A stretch of 64,000 nucleotides of DNA, taken from Crossaster papposus (Eukaryota > Echinodermata > Asteroidea > Velatida > Solasteridae). The stretch lies in NCBI GenBank assembly GCA_037893245.1, contig JBAIAA010001606.1, positions 1 through 64,000 of the forward strand. Direction: 5' to 3'. A program made the translations under genes and the position numbers. This document shows positions 40,201 to 54,609 of the stretch, one piece after another. The notes under the pieces were generated by a model. The model worked only from the letters and a program-made list of their open reading frames with translations. It was not told where the DNA came from and did not search any database. The first letter of the stretch is position 1. Each line of letters opens with the position of its first letter.

Positions 40201-41482
40201 CCTTTACATATTTCTTATGCACACTTCTTTCCCTTTACATATTTCTTATGCACACTTCTTTCCCTTTACATATTTCTTATGCACACTTCTTTCCCTTTAC
40301 ATATTTCTTATGCACACTTCTTTCCCTTTACATATTTCTTATGCACACTTCTTTCCCTTTACATATTTCTTATGCACACTTCTTTCCCTTTACATATTTC
40401 TTATGCACACTTCTTTCCCTTTACATATTTCTTATGCACACTTCTTTCCCTTTACATATTTCTTATGCACACTTCTTTCCCTTTACATATTTCTTATGCA
40501 CACTTCTTTCCCTTTACATATTTCTTATGCACACTTCTTTCCCTTTACATATTTCTTATGCACACTTCTTTCCCTTTACATATTTCTTATGCACACTTCT
40601 TTCCCTTTACATATTTCTTATGCACACTTCTTTCCCTTTACATATTTCTTATGCACACTTCTTTCCCTTTACATATTTCTTATGCACACTTCTTTCCCTT
40701 TACATATTTCTTATGCACACTTCTTTCCCTTTACATATTTCTTATGCACACTTCTTTCCCTTTACATATTTCTTATGCACACTTCTTTCCCTTTACATAT
40801 TTCTTATGCACACTTCTTTCCCTTTACATATTTCTTATGCACACTTCTTTCCCTTTACATATTTCTTATGCACACTTCTTTCCCTTTACATATTTCTTAT
40901 GCACACTTCTTTCCCTTTACATATTTCTTATGCACACTTCTTTCCCTTTACATATTTCTTATGCACACTTCTTTCCCTTTACATATTTCTTATGCACACT
41001 TCTTTCCCTTTACATATTTCTTATGCACACTTCTTTCCCTTTACATATTTCTTATGCACACTTCTTTCCCTTTACATATTTCTTATGCACACTTCTTTCC
41101 CTTTACATATTTCTTATGCACACTTCTTTCCCTTTACATATTTCTTATGCACACTTCTTTCCCTTTACATATTTCTTATGCACACTTCTTTCCCTTTACA
41201 TATTTCTTATGCACACTTCTTTCCCTTTACATATTTCTTATGCACACTTCTTTCCCTTTACATATTTCTTATGCACACTTCTTTCCCTTTACATATTTCT
41301 TATGCACACTTCTTTCCCTTTACATATTTCTTATGCACACTTCTTTCCCTTTACATATTTCTTATGCACACTTCTTTCCCTTTACATATTTCTTATGCAC
41401 ACTTCTTTCCCTTTACATATTTCTTATGCACACTTCTTTCCCTTTACATATTTCTTATGCACACTTCTTTCCCTTTACATAT
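37298..41482 (+). repeat. Homogeneous block, 135 units
   Basis: 4,185 bp, exactly 135 x 31, without a visible variant. Confidence 0.85.
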
Positions 41483-41575
41483 TTATTATGCACACTTCTT
41501 TCCCTTTACATATTTATTATGCACACTTCTTTCCCTTTACATATTTATTATGCACACTTCTTTCCCTTTACATAT
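41483..41575 (+). repeat. Three-unit run of TTATTATG variants
   Basis: Three adjacent units with A at unit position 3, bracketed by pure blocks of 135 and 60 units. Confidence 0.92.
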
Positions 41576-43435
41576 TTCTTATGCACACTTCTTTCCCTTT
41601 ACATATTTCTTATGCACACTTCTTTCCCTTTACATATTTCTTATGCACACTTCTTTCCCTTTACATATTTCTTATGCACACTTCTTTCCCTTTACATATT
41701 TCTTATGCACACTTCTTTCCCTTTACATATTTCTTATGCACACTTCTTTCCCTTTACATATTTCTTATGCACACTTCTTTCCCTTTACATATTTCTTATG
41801 CACACTTCTTTCCCTTTACATATTTCTTATGCACACTTCTTTCCCTTTACATATTTCTTATGCACACTTCTTTCCCTTTACATATTTCTTATGCACACTT
41901 CTTTCCCTTTACATATTTCTTATGCACACTTCTTTCCCTTTACATATTTCTTATGCACACTTCTTTCCCTTTACATATTTCTTATGCACACTTCTTTCCC
42001 TTTACATATTTCTTATGCACACTTCTTTCCCTTTACATATTTCTTATGCACACTTCTTTCCCTTTACATATTTCTTATGCACACTTCTTTCCCTTTACAT
42101 ATTTCTTATGCACACTTCTTTCCCTTTACATATTTCTTATGCACACTTCTTTCCCTTTACATATTTCTTATGCACACTTCTTTCCCTTTACATATTTCTT
42201 ATGCACACTTCTTTCCCTTTACATATTTCTTATGCACACTTCTTTCCCTTTACATATTTCTTATGCACACTTCTTTCCCTTTACATATTTCTTATGCACA
42301 CTTCTTTCCCTTTACATATTTCTTATGCACACTTCTTTCCCTTTACATATTTCTTATGCACACTTCTTTCCCTTTACATATTTCTTATGCACACTTCTTT
42401 CCCTTTACATATTTCTTATGCACACTTCTTTCCCTTTACATATTTCTTATGCACACTTCTTTCCCTTTACATATTTCTTATGCACACTTCTTTCCCTTTA
42501 CATATTTCTTATGCACACTTCTTTCCCTTTACATATTTCTTATGCACACTTCTTTCCCTTTACATATTTCTTATGCACACTTCTTTCCCTTTACATATTT
42601 CTTATGCACACTTCTTTCCCTTTACATATTTCTTATGCACACTTCTTTCCCTTTACATATTTCTTATGCACACTTCTTTCCCTTTACATATTTCTTATGC
42701 ACACTTCTTTCCCTTTACATATTTCTTATGCACACTTCTTTCCCTTTACATATTTCTTATGCACACTTCTTTCCCTTTACATATTTCTTATGCACACTTC
42801 TTTCCCTTTACATATTTCTTATGCACACTTCTTTCCCTTTACATATTTCTTATGCACACTTCTTTCCCTTTACATATTTCTTATGCACACTTCTTTCCCT
42901 TTACATATTTCTTATGCACACTTCTTTCCCTTTACATATTTCTTATGCACACTTCTTTCCCTTTACATATTTCTTATGCACACTTCTTTCCCTTTACATA
43001 TTTCTTATGCACACTTCTTTCCCTTTACATATTTCTTATGCACACTTCTTTCCCTTTACATATTTCTTATGCACACTTCTTTCCCTTTACATATTTCTTA
43101 TGCACACTTCTTTCCCTTTACATATTTCTTATGCACACTTCTTTCCCTTTACATATTTCTTATGCACACTTCTTTCCCTTTACATATTTCTTATGCACAC
43201 TTCTTTCCCTTTACATATTTCTTATGCACACTTCTTTCCCTTTACATATTTCTTATGCACACTTCTTTCCCTTTACATATTTCTTATGCACACTTCTTTC
43301 CCTTTACATATTTCTTATGCACACTTCTTTCCCTTTACATATTTCTTATGCACACTTCTTTCCCTTTACATATTTCTTATGCACACTTCTTTCCCTTTAC
43401 ATATTTCTTATGCACACTTCTTTCCCTTTACATAT
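41576..43435 (+). repeat. Homogeneous block, 60 units
   Basis: 1,860 bp, exactly 60 x 31, without a visible variant. Confidence 0.85.
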
Positions 43436-43590
43436 TTATTATGCACACTTCTTTCCCTTTACATATTTATTATGCACACTTCTTTCCCTTTACATATTTA
43501 TTATGCACACTTCTTTCCCTTTACATATTTATTATGCACACTTCTTTCCCTTTACATATTTATTATGCACACTTCTTTCCCTTTACATAT
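43436..43590 (+). repeat. Five-unit run of TTATTATG variants
   Basis: Five adjacent units with the position-3 A change, followed by a unit with GCACTCTTC at about 43,599 and a 1-bp-short unit (TTTCCCTTACATAT near 43,736). Confidence 0.92.
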
Positions 43591-43806
43591 TTCTTATGCA
43601 CTCTTCTTTCCCTTTACATATTTCTTATGCACACTTCTTTCCCTTTACATATTTCTTATGCACACTTCTTTCCCTTTACATATTTCTTATGCACACTTCT
43701 TTCCCTTTACATATTTCTTATGCACACTTCTTTCCCTTACATATTTCTTATGCACACTTCTTTCCCTTTACATATTTCTTATGCACACTTCTTTCCCTTT
43801 ACATAT

Positions 43807-43842
43807 TTAACTCGAGGGCTTGTCCCGACATCATGTGTTTAT
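43807..43842 (+). repeat. 36-bp insert, class A, copy 14
   Basis: The only intact insert between 36 kb and 50.5 kb, and the rightmost class A copy. Confidence 0.97.
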
Positions 43843-45981
43843 TTCTTATGCACACTTCTTTCCCTTTACATATTTCTTATGCACACTTCTTTCCCTTTAC
43901 ATATTTCTTATGCACACTTCTTTCCCTTTACATATTTCTTATGCACACTTCTTTCCCTTTACATATTTCTTATGCACACTTCTTTCCCTTTACATATTTC
44001 TTATGCACACTTCTTTCCCTTTACATATTTCTTATGCACACTTCTTTCCCTTTACATATTTCTTATGCACACTTCTTTCCCTTTACATATTTCTTATGCA
44101 CACTTCTTTCCCTTTACATATTTCTTATGCACACTTCTTTCCCTTTACATATTTCTTATGCACACTTCTTTCCCTTTACATATTTCTTATGCACACTTCT
44201 TTCCCTTTACATATTTCTTATGCACACTTCTTTCCCTTTACATATTTCTTATGCACACTTCTTTCCCTTTACATATTTCTTATGCACACTTCTTTCCCTT
44301 TACATATTTCTTATGCACACTTCTTTCCCTTTACATATTTCTTATGCACACTTCTTTCCCTTTACATATTTCTTATGCACACTTCTTTCCCTTTACATAT
44401 TTCTTATGCACACTTCTTTCCCTTTACATATTTCTTATGCACACTTCTTTCCCTTTACATATTTCTTATGCACACTTCTTTCCCTTTACATATTTCTTAT
44501 GCACACTTCTTTCCCTTTACATATTCTTATGCACACTTCTTTCCCTTTACATATTTCTTATGCACACTTCTTTCCCTTTACATATTTCTTATGCACACTT
44601 CTTTCCCTTTACATATTTCTTATGCACACTTCTTTCCCTTTACATATTTCTTATGCACACTTCTTTCCCTTTACATATTTCTTATGCACACTTCTTTCCC
44701 TTTACATATTTCTTATGCACACTTCTTTCCCTTTACATATTTCTTATGCACACTTCTTTCCCTTTACATATTTCTTATGCACACTTCTTTCCCTTTACAT
44801 ATTTCTTATGCACACTTCTTTCCCTTTACATATTTCTTATGCACACTTCTTTCCCTTTACATATTTCTTATGCACACTTCTTTCCCTTTACATATTTCTT
44901 ATGCACACTTCTTTCCCTTTACATATTTCTTATGCACACTTCTTTCCCTTTACATATTTCTTATGCACACTTCTTTCCCTTTACATATTTCTTATGCACA
45001 CTTCTTTCCCTTTACATATTTCTTATGCACACTTCTTTCCCTTTACATATTTCTTATGCACACTTCTTTCCCTTTACATATTTCTTATGCACACTTCTTT
45101 CCCTTTACATATTTCTTATGCACACTTCTTTCCCTTTACATATTTCTTATGCACACTTCTTTCCCTTTACATATTTCTTATGCACACTTCTTTCCCTTTA
45201 CATATTTCTTATGCACACTTCTTTCCCTTTACATATTTCTTATGCACACTTCTTTCCCTTTACATATTTCTTATGCACACTTCTTTCCCTTTACATATTT
45301 ATTATGCACACTTCTTTCCCTTTACATATTTCTTATGCACACTTCTTTCCCTTTACATATTTCTTATGCACACTTCTTTCCCTTTACATATTTCTTATGC
45401 ACACTTCTTTCCCTTTACATATTTCTTATGCACACTTCTTTCCCTTTACATATTTCTTATGCACACTTCTTTCCCTTTACATATTTCTTATGCACACTTC
45501 TTTCCCTTTACATATTTCTTATGCACACTTCTTTCCCTTTACATATTTCTTATGCACACTTCTTTCCCTTTACATATTTCTTATGCACACTTCTTTCCCT
45601 TTACATATTTCTTATGCACACTTCTTTCCCTTTACATATTTCTTATGCACACTTCTTTCCCTTTACATATTTCTTATGCACACTTCTTTCCCTTTACATA
45701 TTTATTATGCACACTTCTTTCCCTTTACATATTTCTTATGCACACTTCTTTCCCTTTACATATTTCTTATGCACACTTCTTTCCCTTTACATATTTCTTA
45801 TGCACACTTCTTTCCCTTTACATATTTCTTATGCACACTTCTTTCCCTTTACATATTTCTTATGCACACTTCTTTCCCTTTACATATTTCTTATGCACAC
45901 TTCTTTCCCCTTTACATATTTCTTATGCACACTTCTTTCCCTTTACATATTTCTTATGCACACTTCTTTCCCTTTACATAT
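43843..45981 (+). repeat. Near-homogeneous block
   Basis: Twenty-two canonical units, a 30-bp unit at 44,525 (ACATATTCTTATG), 24 units, a TTATTATG unit at 45,299, 13 units, another TTATTATG unit at 45,702, then a unit with an extra C near 45,908. Confidence 0.88.
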
Positions 45982-45997
45982 TTCTTAGACATCATTA
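45982..45997 (+). repeat. Insert remnant, 16 bp
   Basis: Reads TTCTTAGACATCATTA between ACATAT and TTCTTATGC. GACATCAT matches the class A core, so this looks like the right half of an insert joined to the start of a unit. Confidence 0.78.
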
Positions 45998-47857
45998 TTC
46001 TTATGCACACTTCTTTCCCTTTACATATTTCTTATGCACACTTCTTTCCCTTTACATATTTCTTATGCACACTTCTTTCCCTTTACATATTTCTTATGCA
46101 CACTTCTTTCCCTTTACATATTTCTTATGCACACTTCTTTCCCTTTACATATTTCTTATGCACACTTCTTTCCCTTTACATATTTCTTATGCACACTTCT
46201 TTCCCTTTACATATTTCTTATGCACACTTCTTTCCCTTTACATATTTCTTATGCACACTTCTTTCCCTTTACATATTTCTTATGCACACTTCTTTCCCTT
46301 TACATATTTCTTATGCACACTTCTTTCCCTTTACATATTTCTTATGCACACTTCTTTCCCTTTACATATTTCTTATGCACACTTCTTTCCCTTTACATAT
46401 TTCTTATGCACACTTCTTTCCCTTTACATATTTCTTATGCACACTTCTTTCCCTTTACATATTTCTTATGCACACTTCTTTCCCTTTACATATTTCTTAT
46501 GCACACTTCTTTCCCTTTACATATTTCTTATGCACACTTCTTTCCCTTTACATATTTCTTATGCACACTTCTTTCCCTTTACATATTTCTTATGCACACT
46601 TCTTTCCCTTTACATATTTCTTATGCACACTTCTTTCCCTTTACATATTTCTTATGCACACTTCTTTCCCTTTACATATTTCTTATGCACACTTCTTTCC
46701 CTTTACATATTTCTTATGCACACTTCTTTCCCTTTACATATTTCTTATGCACACTTCTTTCCCTTTACATATTTCTTATGCACACTTCTTTCCCTTTACA
46801 TATTTCTTATGCACACTTCTTTCCCTTTACATATTTCTTATGCACACTTCTTTCCCTTTACATATTTCTTATGCACACTTCTTTCCCTTTACATATTTCT
46901 TATGCACACTTCTTTCCCTTTACATATTTCTTATGCACACTTCTTTCCCTTTACATATTTCTTATGCACACTTCTTTCCCTTTACATATTTCTTATGCAC
47001 ACTTCTTTCCCTTTACATATTTCTTATGCACACTTCTTTCCCTTTACATATTTCTTATGCACACTTCTTTCCCTTTACATATTTCTTATGCACACTTCTT
47101 TCCCTTTACATATTTCTTATGCACACTTCTTTCCCTTTACATATTTCTTATGCACACTTCTTTCCCTTTACATATTTCTTATGCACACTTCTTTCCCTTT
47201 ACATATTTCTTATGCACACTTCTTTCCCTTTACATATTTCTTATGCACACTTCTTTCCCTTTACATATTTCTTATGCACACTTCTTTCCCTTTACATATT
47301 TCTTATGCACACTTCTTTCCCTTTACATATTTCTTATGCACACTTCTTTCCCTTTACATATTTCTTATGCACACTTCTTTCCCTTTACATATTTCTTATG
47401 CACACTTCTTTCCCTTTACATATTTCTTATGCACACTTCTTTCCCTTTACATATTTCTTATGCACACTTCTTTCCCTTTACATATTTCTTATGCACACTT
47501 CTTTCCCTTTACATATTTCTTATGCACACTTCTTTCCCTTTACATATTTCTTATGCACACTTCTTTCCCTTTACATATTTCTTATGCACACTTCTTTCCC
47601 TTTACATATTTCTTATGCACACTTCTTTCCCTTTACATATTTCTTATGCACACTTCTTTCCCTTTACATATTTCTTATGCACACTTCTTTCCCTTTACAT
47701 ATTTCTTATGCACACTTCTTTCCCTTTACATATTTCTTATGCACACTTCTTTCCCTTTACATATTTCTTATGCACACTTCTTTCCCTTTACATATTTCTT
47801 ATGCACACTTCTTTCCCTTTACATATTTCTTATGCACACTTCTTTCCCTTTACATAT
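45998..47857 (+). repeat. Homogeneous block, 60 units
   Basis: 1,860 bp, exactly 60 x 31, without a visible variant. Confidence 0.85.
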
Positions 47858-47876
47858 TTACTGCTTTCCTACATAT
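47858..47876 (+). repeat. Partial aberrant unit, 19 bp
   Basis: Reads TTACTGCTTTCCTACATAT. TTACT resembles the left edge of shortened inserts (TTACTCGAG) and the rest resembles the end of a normal unit with losses. Probably an insert/unit deletion junction. Confidence 0.72.
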
Positions 47877-50325
47877 TTCTTATGCACACTTCTTTCCCTT
47901 TACATATTTCTTATGCACACTTCTTTCCCTTTACATATTTCTTATGCACACTTCTTTCCCTTTACATATTTCTTATGCACACTTCTTTCCCTTTACATAT
48001 TTCTTATGCACACTTCTTTCCCTTTACATATTTCTTATGCACACTTCTTTCCCTTTACATATTTCTTATGCACACTTCTTTCCCTTTACATATTTCTTAT
48101 GCACACTTCTTTCCCTTTACATATTTCTTATGCACACTTCTTTCCCTTTACATATTTCTTATGCACACTTCTTTCCCTTTACATATTTCTTATGCACACT
48201 TCTTTCCCTTTACATATTTCTTATGCACACTTCTTTCCCTTTACATATTTCTTATGCACACTTCTTTCCCTTTACATATTTCTTATGCACACTTCTTTCC
48301 CTTTACATATTTCTTATGCACACTTCTTTCCCTTTACATATTTCTTATGCACACTTCTTTCCCTTTACATATTTCTTATGCACACTTCTTTCCCTTTACA
48401 TATTTCTTATGCACACTTCTTTCCCTTTACATATTTCTTATGCACACTTCTTTCCCTTTACATATTTCTTATGCACACTTCTTTCCCTTTACATATTTCT
48501 TATGCACACTTCTTTCCCTTTACATATTTCTTATGCACACTTCTTTCCCTTTACATATTTCTTATGCACACTTCTTTCCCTTTACATATTTCTTATGCAC
48601 ACTTCTTTCCCTTTACATATTTCTTATGCACACTTCTTTCCCTTTACATATTTCTTATGCACACTTCTTTCCCTTTACATATTTCTTATGCACACTTCTT
48701 TCCCTTTACATATTTCTTATGCACACTTCTTTCCCTTTACATATTTCTTATGCACACTTCTTTCCCTTTACATATTTCTTATGCACACTTCTTTCCCTTT
48801 ACATATTTCTTATGCACACTTCTTTCCCTTTACATATTTCTTATGCACACTTCTTTCCCTTTACATATTTCTTATGCACACTTCTTTCCCTTTACATATT
48901 TCTTATGCACACTTCTTTCCCTTTACATATTTCTTATGCACACTTCTTTCCCTTTACATATTTCTTATGCACACTTCTTTCCCTTTACATATTTCTTATG
49001 CACACTTCTTTCCCTTTACATATTTCTTATGCACACTTCTTTCCCTTTACATATTTCTTATGCACACTTCTTTCCCTTTACATATTTCTTATGCACACTT
49101 CTTTCCCTTTACATATTTCTTATGCACACTTCTTTCCCTTTACATATTTCTTATGCACACTTCTTTCCCTTTACATATTTCTTATGCACACTTCTTTCCC
49201 TTTACATATTTCTTATGCACACTTCTTTCCCTTTACATATTTCTTATGCACACTTCTTTCCCTTTACATATTTCTTATGCACACTTCTTTCCCTTTACAT
49301 ATTTCTTATGCACACTTCTTTCCCTTTACATATTTCTTATGCACACTTCTTTCCCTTTACATATTTCTTATGCACACTTCTTTCCCTTTACATATTTCTT
49401 ATGCACACTTCTTTCCCTTTACATATTTCTTATGCACACTTCTTTCCCTTTACATATTTCTTATGCACACTTCTTTCCCTTTACATATTTCTTATGCACA
49501 CTTCTTTCCCTTTACATATTTCTTATGCACACTTCTTTCCCTTTACATATTTCTTATGCACACTTCTTTCCCTTTACATATTTCTTATGCACACTTCTTT
49601 CCCTTTACATATTTCTTATGCACACTTCTTTCCCTTTACATATTTCTTATGCACACTTCTTTCCCTTTACATATTTCTTATGCACACTTCTTTCCCTTTA
49701 CATATTTCTTATGCACACTTCTTTCCCTTTACATATTTCTTATGCACACTTCTTTCCCTTTACATATTTCTTATGCACACTTCTTTCCCTTTACATATTT
49801 CTTATGCACACTTCTTTCCCTTTACATATTTCTTATGCACACTTCTTTCCCTTTACATATTTCTTATGCACACTTCTTTCCCTTTACATATTTCTTATGC
49901 ACACTTCTTTCCCTTTACATATTTCTTATGCACACTTCTTTCCCTTTACATATTTCTTATGCACACTTCTTTCCCTTTACATATTTCTTATGCACACTTC
50001 TTTCCCTTTACATATTTCTTATGCACACTTCTTTCCCTTTACATATTTCTTATGCACACTTCTTTCCCTTTACATATTTCTTATGCACACTTCTTTCCCT
50101 TTACATATTTCTTATGCACACTTCTTTCCCTTTACATATTTCTTATGCACACTTCTTTCCCTTTACATATTTCTTATGCACACTTCTTTCCCTTTACATA
50201 TTTCTTATGCACACTTCTTTCCCTTTACATATTTCTTATGCACACTTCTTTCCCTTTACATATTTCTTATGCACACTTCTTTCCCTTTACATATTTCTTA
50301 TGCACACTTCTTTCCCTTTACATAT
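47877..50325 (+). repeat. Homogeneous block, 79 units
   Basis: 2,449 bp, exactly 79 x 31, without a visible variant. It is followed by a 26-bp unit (50,326-50,351) that lost five bases in the CTTCTTTCCCTTT tract. Confidence 0.85.
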
Positions 50326-50568
50326 TTCTTATGCACACTTTCCTTACATATTTCTTATGCACACTTCTTTCCCTTTACATATTTCTTATGCACACTTCTT
50401 TCCCTTTACATATTTCTTATGCACACTTCTTTCCCTTTACATATTTCTTATGCACACTTCTTTCCCTTTACATATTTCTTATGCACACTTCTTTCCCTTT
50501 ACATATTTCTTATGCACACTTCTTTCCCTTTACATATTTCTTATGCACACTTCTTTCCCTTTACATAT

Positions 50569-50604
50569 TTAACTCTAGGGCTTGTTCCCACATCATGTGT
50601 TTAT
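50569..50604 (+). repeat. Insert, class B, CTCTAG variant, doublet 1 left
   Basis: Full-length class B copy with CTCTAG in place of CTCGAG and therefore no CpG. It forms a doublet with the insert that starts 67 bp later. Confidence 0.96.
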
Positions 50605-50635
50605 TTCTTATGCACACTTCTTTCCCTTTACATAT

Positions 50636-50666
50636 TTACCGGCTTGTTCCCACATCATGTGTTTAT
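50636..50666 (+). repeat. Insert, class B, shortened to 31 bp, doublet 1 right
   Basis: Starts TTACCGGC and lacks the CTCGAG segment, but retains TTGTTCCCACATCATG and GTGTTTAT. Exactly one 31-bp unit separates it from the insert at 50,569. Confidence 0.94.
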
Positions 50667-51161
50667 TTCTTATGCACACTTCTTTCCCTTTACATATTTC
50701 TTATGCACACTTCTTTCCCTTTACATATTTCTTATGCACACTTCTTTCCCTTTACATATTTCTTATGCACACTTCTTTCCCTTTACATATTTCTTATGCA
50801 CACTTCTTTCCCTTTACATATTTCTTATGCACACTTCTTTCCTTTACATATTTCTTATGCACACTTCTTTCTCTTTACATATTTCTTATGCACACTTCTT
50901 TCCCTTTACATATTTCTTATGCACACTTCTTTCCCTTTACATATTTCTTATGCACACTTCTTTCCCTTTACATATTTCTTATGCACACTTCTTTCCCTTT
51001 ACATATTTCTTATGCACACTTCTTTCCCTTTACATATTTCTTATGCACACTTCTTTCCCTTTACATATTTCTTATGCACACTTCTTTCCCTTTACATATT
51101 TCTTATGCACACTTCTTTCCCTTTACATATTTCTTATGCACACTTCTTTCCCTTTACATAT

Positions 51162-51197
51162 TTAACTCGAGGGCTTGTTCCCACATCATGTGTTTAT
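51162..51197 (+). repeat. 36-bp insert, class B, doublet 2 left
   Basis: Full class B copy with CTCGAG, 67 bp before the next copy. Confidence 0.97.
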
Positions 51198-51228
51198 TTC
51201 TTATGCACACTTCTTTCCCTTTACATAT

Positions 51229-51264
51229 TTAACTCGAGGGCTTGTTCCCACATCATGTGTTTAT
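51229..51264 (+). repeat. 36-bp insert, class B, doublet 2 right
   Basis: Identical to the copy at 51,162, with one canonical unit between them. Confidence 0.97.
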
Positions 51265-54200
51265 TTCTTATGCACACTTCTTTCCCTTTACATATTTCTT
51301 ATGCACACTTCTTTCCCTTTACATATTTCTTATGCACACTTCTTTCCCTTTACATATTTCTTATGCACACTTCTTTCCCTTTACATATTTCTTATGCACA
51401 CTTCTTTCCCTTTACATATTTCTTATGCACACTTCTTTCCCTTTACATATTTCTTATGCACACTTCTTTCTCCTTTACATATTTCTTATGCACACTTCTT
51501 TCCTTTACATATTTCTTATGCACACTTCTTTCCCTTTACATATTTCTTATGCACACTTCTTTCCCTTTACATATTTCTCATGCACACTTCTTTCCCTTTA
51601 CATATTTCTTATGCACACTTCTTTCCCTTTACATATTTCTTATGCACACTTCTTTCCCTTTACATATTTCTTATGCACACTTCTTTCCCTTTACATATTT
51701 CTTATGCACACTTCTTTCCCTTTACATATTTCTTATGCACACTTCTTTCCCTTTACATATGTTCTTATGCACACTTCTTTCCCTTTACATATTTCTTATG
51801 CACACTTCTTTCCCTTTACATATTTCTTATGCACACTTCTTTCCCTTTACATATTTCTTATGCACACTTCTTTCCCTTTACATATTTCTTATGCACACTT
51901 CTTTCCCTTTACATATTTCTTATGCACACTTCTTTCCCTTTACATATTTCTTATGCACACTTCTTTCCTTTACATATTTCTTATGCACACTTCTTTCCCT
52001 TTACATATTTCTTATGCACACTTCTTTCCCTTTACATATTTCTTATGCACACTTCTTTCCCTTTACATATTTCTTATGCACACTTCTTTCCCTTTACATA
52101 TTTCTTATGCACACTTTTTCCCTTTACATATTTATTATGCACACTTCTTTCCCTTTACATATTTCTTATGCACACTTCTTTCCCTTTACATATTTCTTAT
52201 GCACACTTCTTTCCCTTTACATATTTCTTATGCACACTTCTTTCCCTTTACATATTTCTTATGCACACTTCTTTCCCTTTACATATTTCTTATGCACACT
52301 TCTTTCCCTTTACATATTTCTTATGCACACTTCTTTCCCTTTACATATTTCTTATGCACACTTCTTTCCCTTTACATATTTCTTATGCACACTTCTTTCC
52401 CTTTACATATTTCTTATGCACACTTCTTTCCCTTTACATATTTCTTATGCACACTTCTTTCCCTTTACATATTTCTTATGCACACTTCTTTCCCTTTACA
52501 TATTTCTTATGCACACTTCTTTCCCTTTACATATTTCTTAAGCACACTTCTTTCCCTTTACATATTTCTTATGCACACTTCTTTCCCTTTACATATTTCG
52601 TATGCACACTTCTTTCCCTTTACATATTTCTTATGCACACTTCTTTCCCTTTACATATTTCTTATGCACACTTCTTTCCCTTTACATATTTCTTATGCAC
52701 ACTTCTTTCCCTTTACATATTTCTTATGCACACTTCTTTCCCTTTACATATTTCTTATGCACACTTCTTTCCCTTTACATATTTCTTATGCACACTTCTT
52801 TCCCTTTACATATTTCTTATGCACACTTTTTTCCCTTTACATATTTATTATGCACACTTCTTTCCCTTTACATATTTCTTATGCACACTTCTTTCCCTTT
52901 ACATATTTCTTATGCACACTTCTTTCCCTTTACATATTTCTTATGCACACTTCTTTCCCTTTACATATTTCTTATGCACACTTCTTTCCCTTTACATATT
53001 TCTTATGCACACTTCTTTCCCTTTACATATTTCTTATGCACACTTCTTTCCCTTTACATATTTCTTATGCACACTTCTTTCCCTTTACATATTTCTTATG
53101 CACACTTCTTTCCCTTTACATATTTCTTATGCACACTTCTTTCCCTTTACATATTTCTTATGCACACTTCTTTCCCTTTACATATTTCTTATGCACACTT
53201 CTTTCCCTTTACATATTTCTTATGCACACTTTTTTCCCTTTACATATTTCCTATGCACACTTCTTTCCCTTTACATATTTCTTATGCACACTTCTTTCCC
53301 TTTACATATTTCTTATGCACACTTCTTTCCCTTTACATATTTCTTATGCACACTTCTTTCCCTTTACATATTTCTTATGCACACTTCTTTCCCTTTACAT
53401 ATTTCTTATGCACACTTCTTTCCCTTTACATATTTCTTAAGCACACTTCTTTCCCTTTACATATTTCTTATGCACACTTCTTTCCCTTTACATATTTCTT
53501 ATGCACACTTCTTTCCCTTTACATATTTCTTATGCACACTTCTTTCCCTTTACATATTTCTTATGCACACTTCTTTCCCTTTACATATTTCGTATGCACA
53601 CTTCTTTCCCTTTACATATTTCTTATGCACACTTCTTTCCCTTTACATATTTCTTATGCACACTTCTTTCCTTTAATATTTCTTATGCACACTTATTTCC
53701 CTTTACATATTTCTTATGCACACTTATTTCCCTTTACATATTTCTTATGCACACTTCTTTCCCTTTACATATTTCTTATGCACACTTCTTTCCCTTTACA
53801 TATTTCTTATGCACACTTCTTTCCCTTTACATATTTCTTATGCACACTTCTTTCCCTTTACATATTCCTTATGCACACTTCTTTCCCTTTACATATTTCT
53901 TATGCACACTTCTTTCCCTTTACATATTTCTTATGCACACTTCTTTCCCTTTACATATTTCTTATGCACACTTCTTTCCCTTTACATATTTCTTATGCAC
54001 ACTTCTTTCCCTTTACATATTTCTTATGCACACTTATTTCCCTTTACATATTTCTTATGCACACTTCTTTCCCTTTACATATTTCTTATGCACACTTCTT
54101 TCCCTTTACATATTTCTTATGCACACTTCTTTCCCTTTACATATTTCTTATGCACACTTCTTTCCCTTTACATATTTCTTATGCACACTTCTTTCCCTTT

Positions 54201-54609
54201 ACATATTTCTTATGCACACTTCTTTCCCTTTACATATTTCTTATGCACACTTCTTTCCCTTTACATATTTCTTATGCACACTTCTTTCCCTTTACATATT
54301 TCTTACGCACACTTCTTTCCCTTTACATATTTCTTATGCACACTTCTTTCCCTTTACATATTTCTTATGCACACTTCTTTCCCTTTACATATTTCTTATG
54401 CACACTTCTTTCCCTTTACATATTTCTTATGCACACTTCTTTCCCTTTACATATTTCTTATGCACACTTCTTTCCCTTTACATATTTCTTATGCACACTT
54501 CTTTCCCTTTACATATTTCTTATGCACACTTCTTTCCCTTTACATATTTCTTATGCACACTTCTTTCCCTTTACATATTTCTTATGCACACTTCTTTCCC
54601 TTTACATAT
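51265..54609 (+). repeat. Mildly diverged section right of doublet 2
   Basis: About 108 units with many length variants (TTTCTCCTTTAC near 51,470, CTTTCCTTTAC near 51,500 and 51,965, TATGTTCTTATG near 51,761, ACACTTTTTCCC near 52,112) and substitutions (TTAAGCAC near 52,540 and 53,440; TTACGCAC near 54,304). It contains the first copy of the marker cassette repeated at 58.9 and 62.1 kb. There is no insert. Confidence 0.85.
53591..54040 (+). repeat. Right-side marker cassette, copy 1
   Basis: Ordered markers are TTTCGTATGC (53,591), a shortened CTTTCCTTTAATATTTC unit (about 53,671), ACTTATTT (53,695 and about 53,726), ATTCCTTATG (53,866) and ACTTATTT (54,036). The last interval (170 bp) equals that in the copy at 58.9 kb, while the preceding one is two units shorter. 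Confidence 0.82.

Noticed and set aside
41576-47857. Two pure blocks of exactly 60 units (41,576-43,435 and 45,998-47,857) as one duplicated module
   Set aside because: Both are canonical throughout and their flanks differ, so nothing but equal length links them; chance cannot be excluded.
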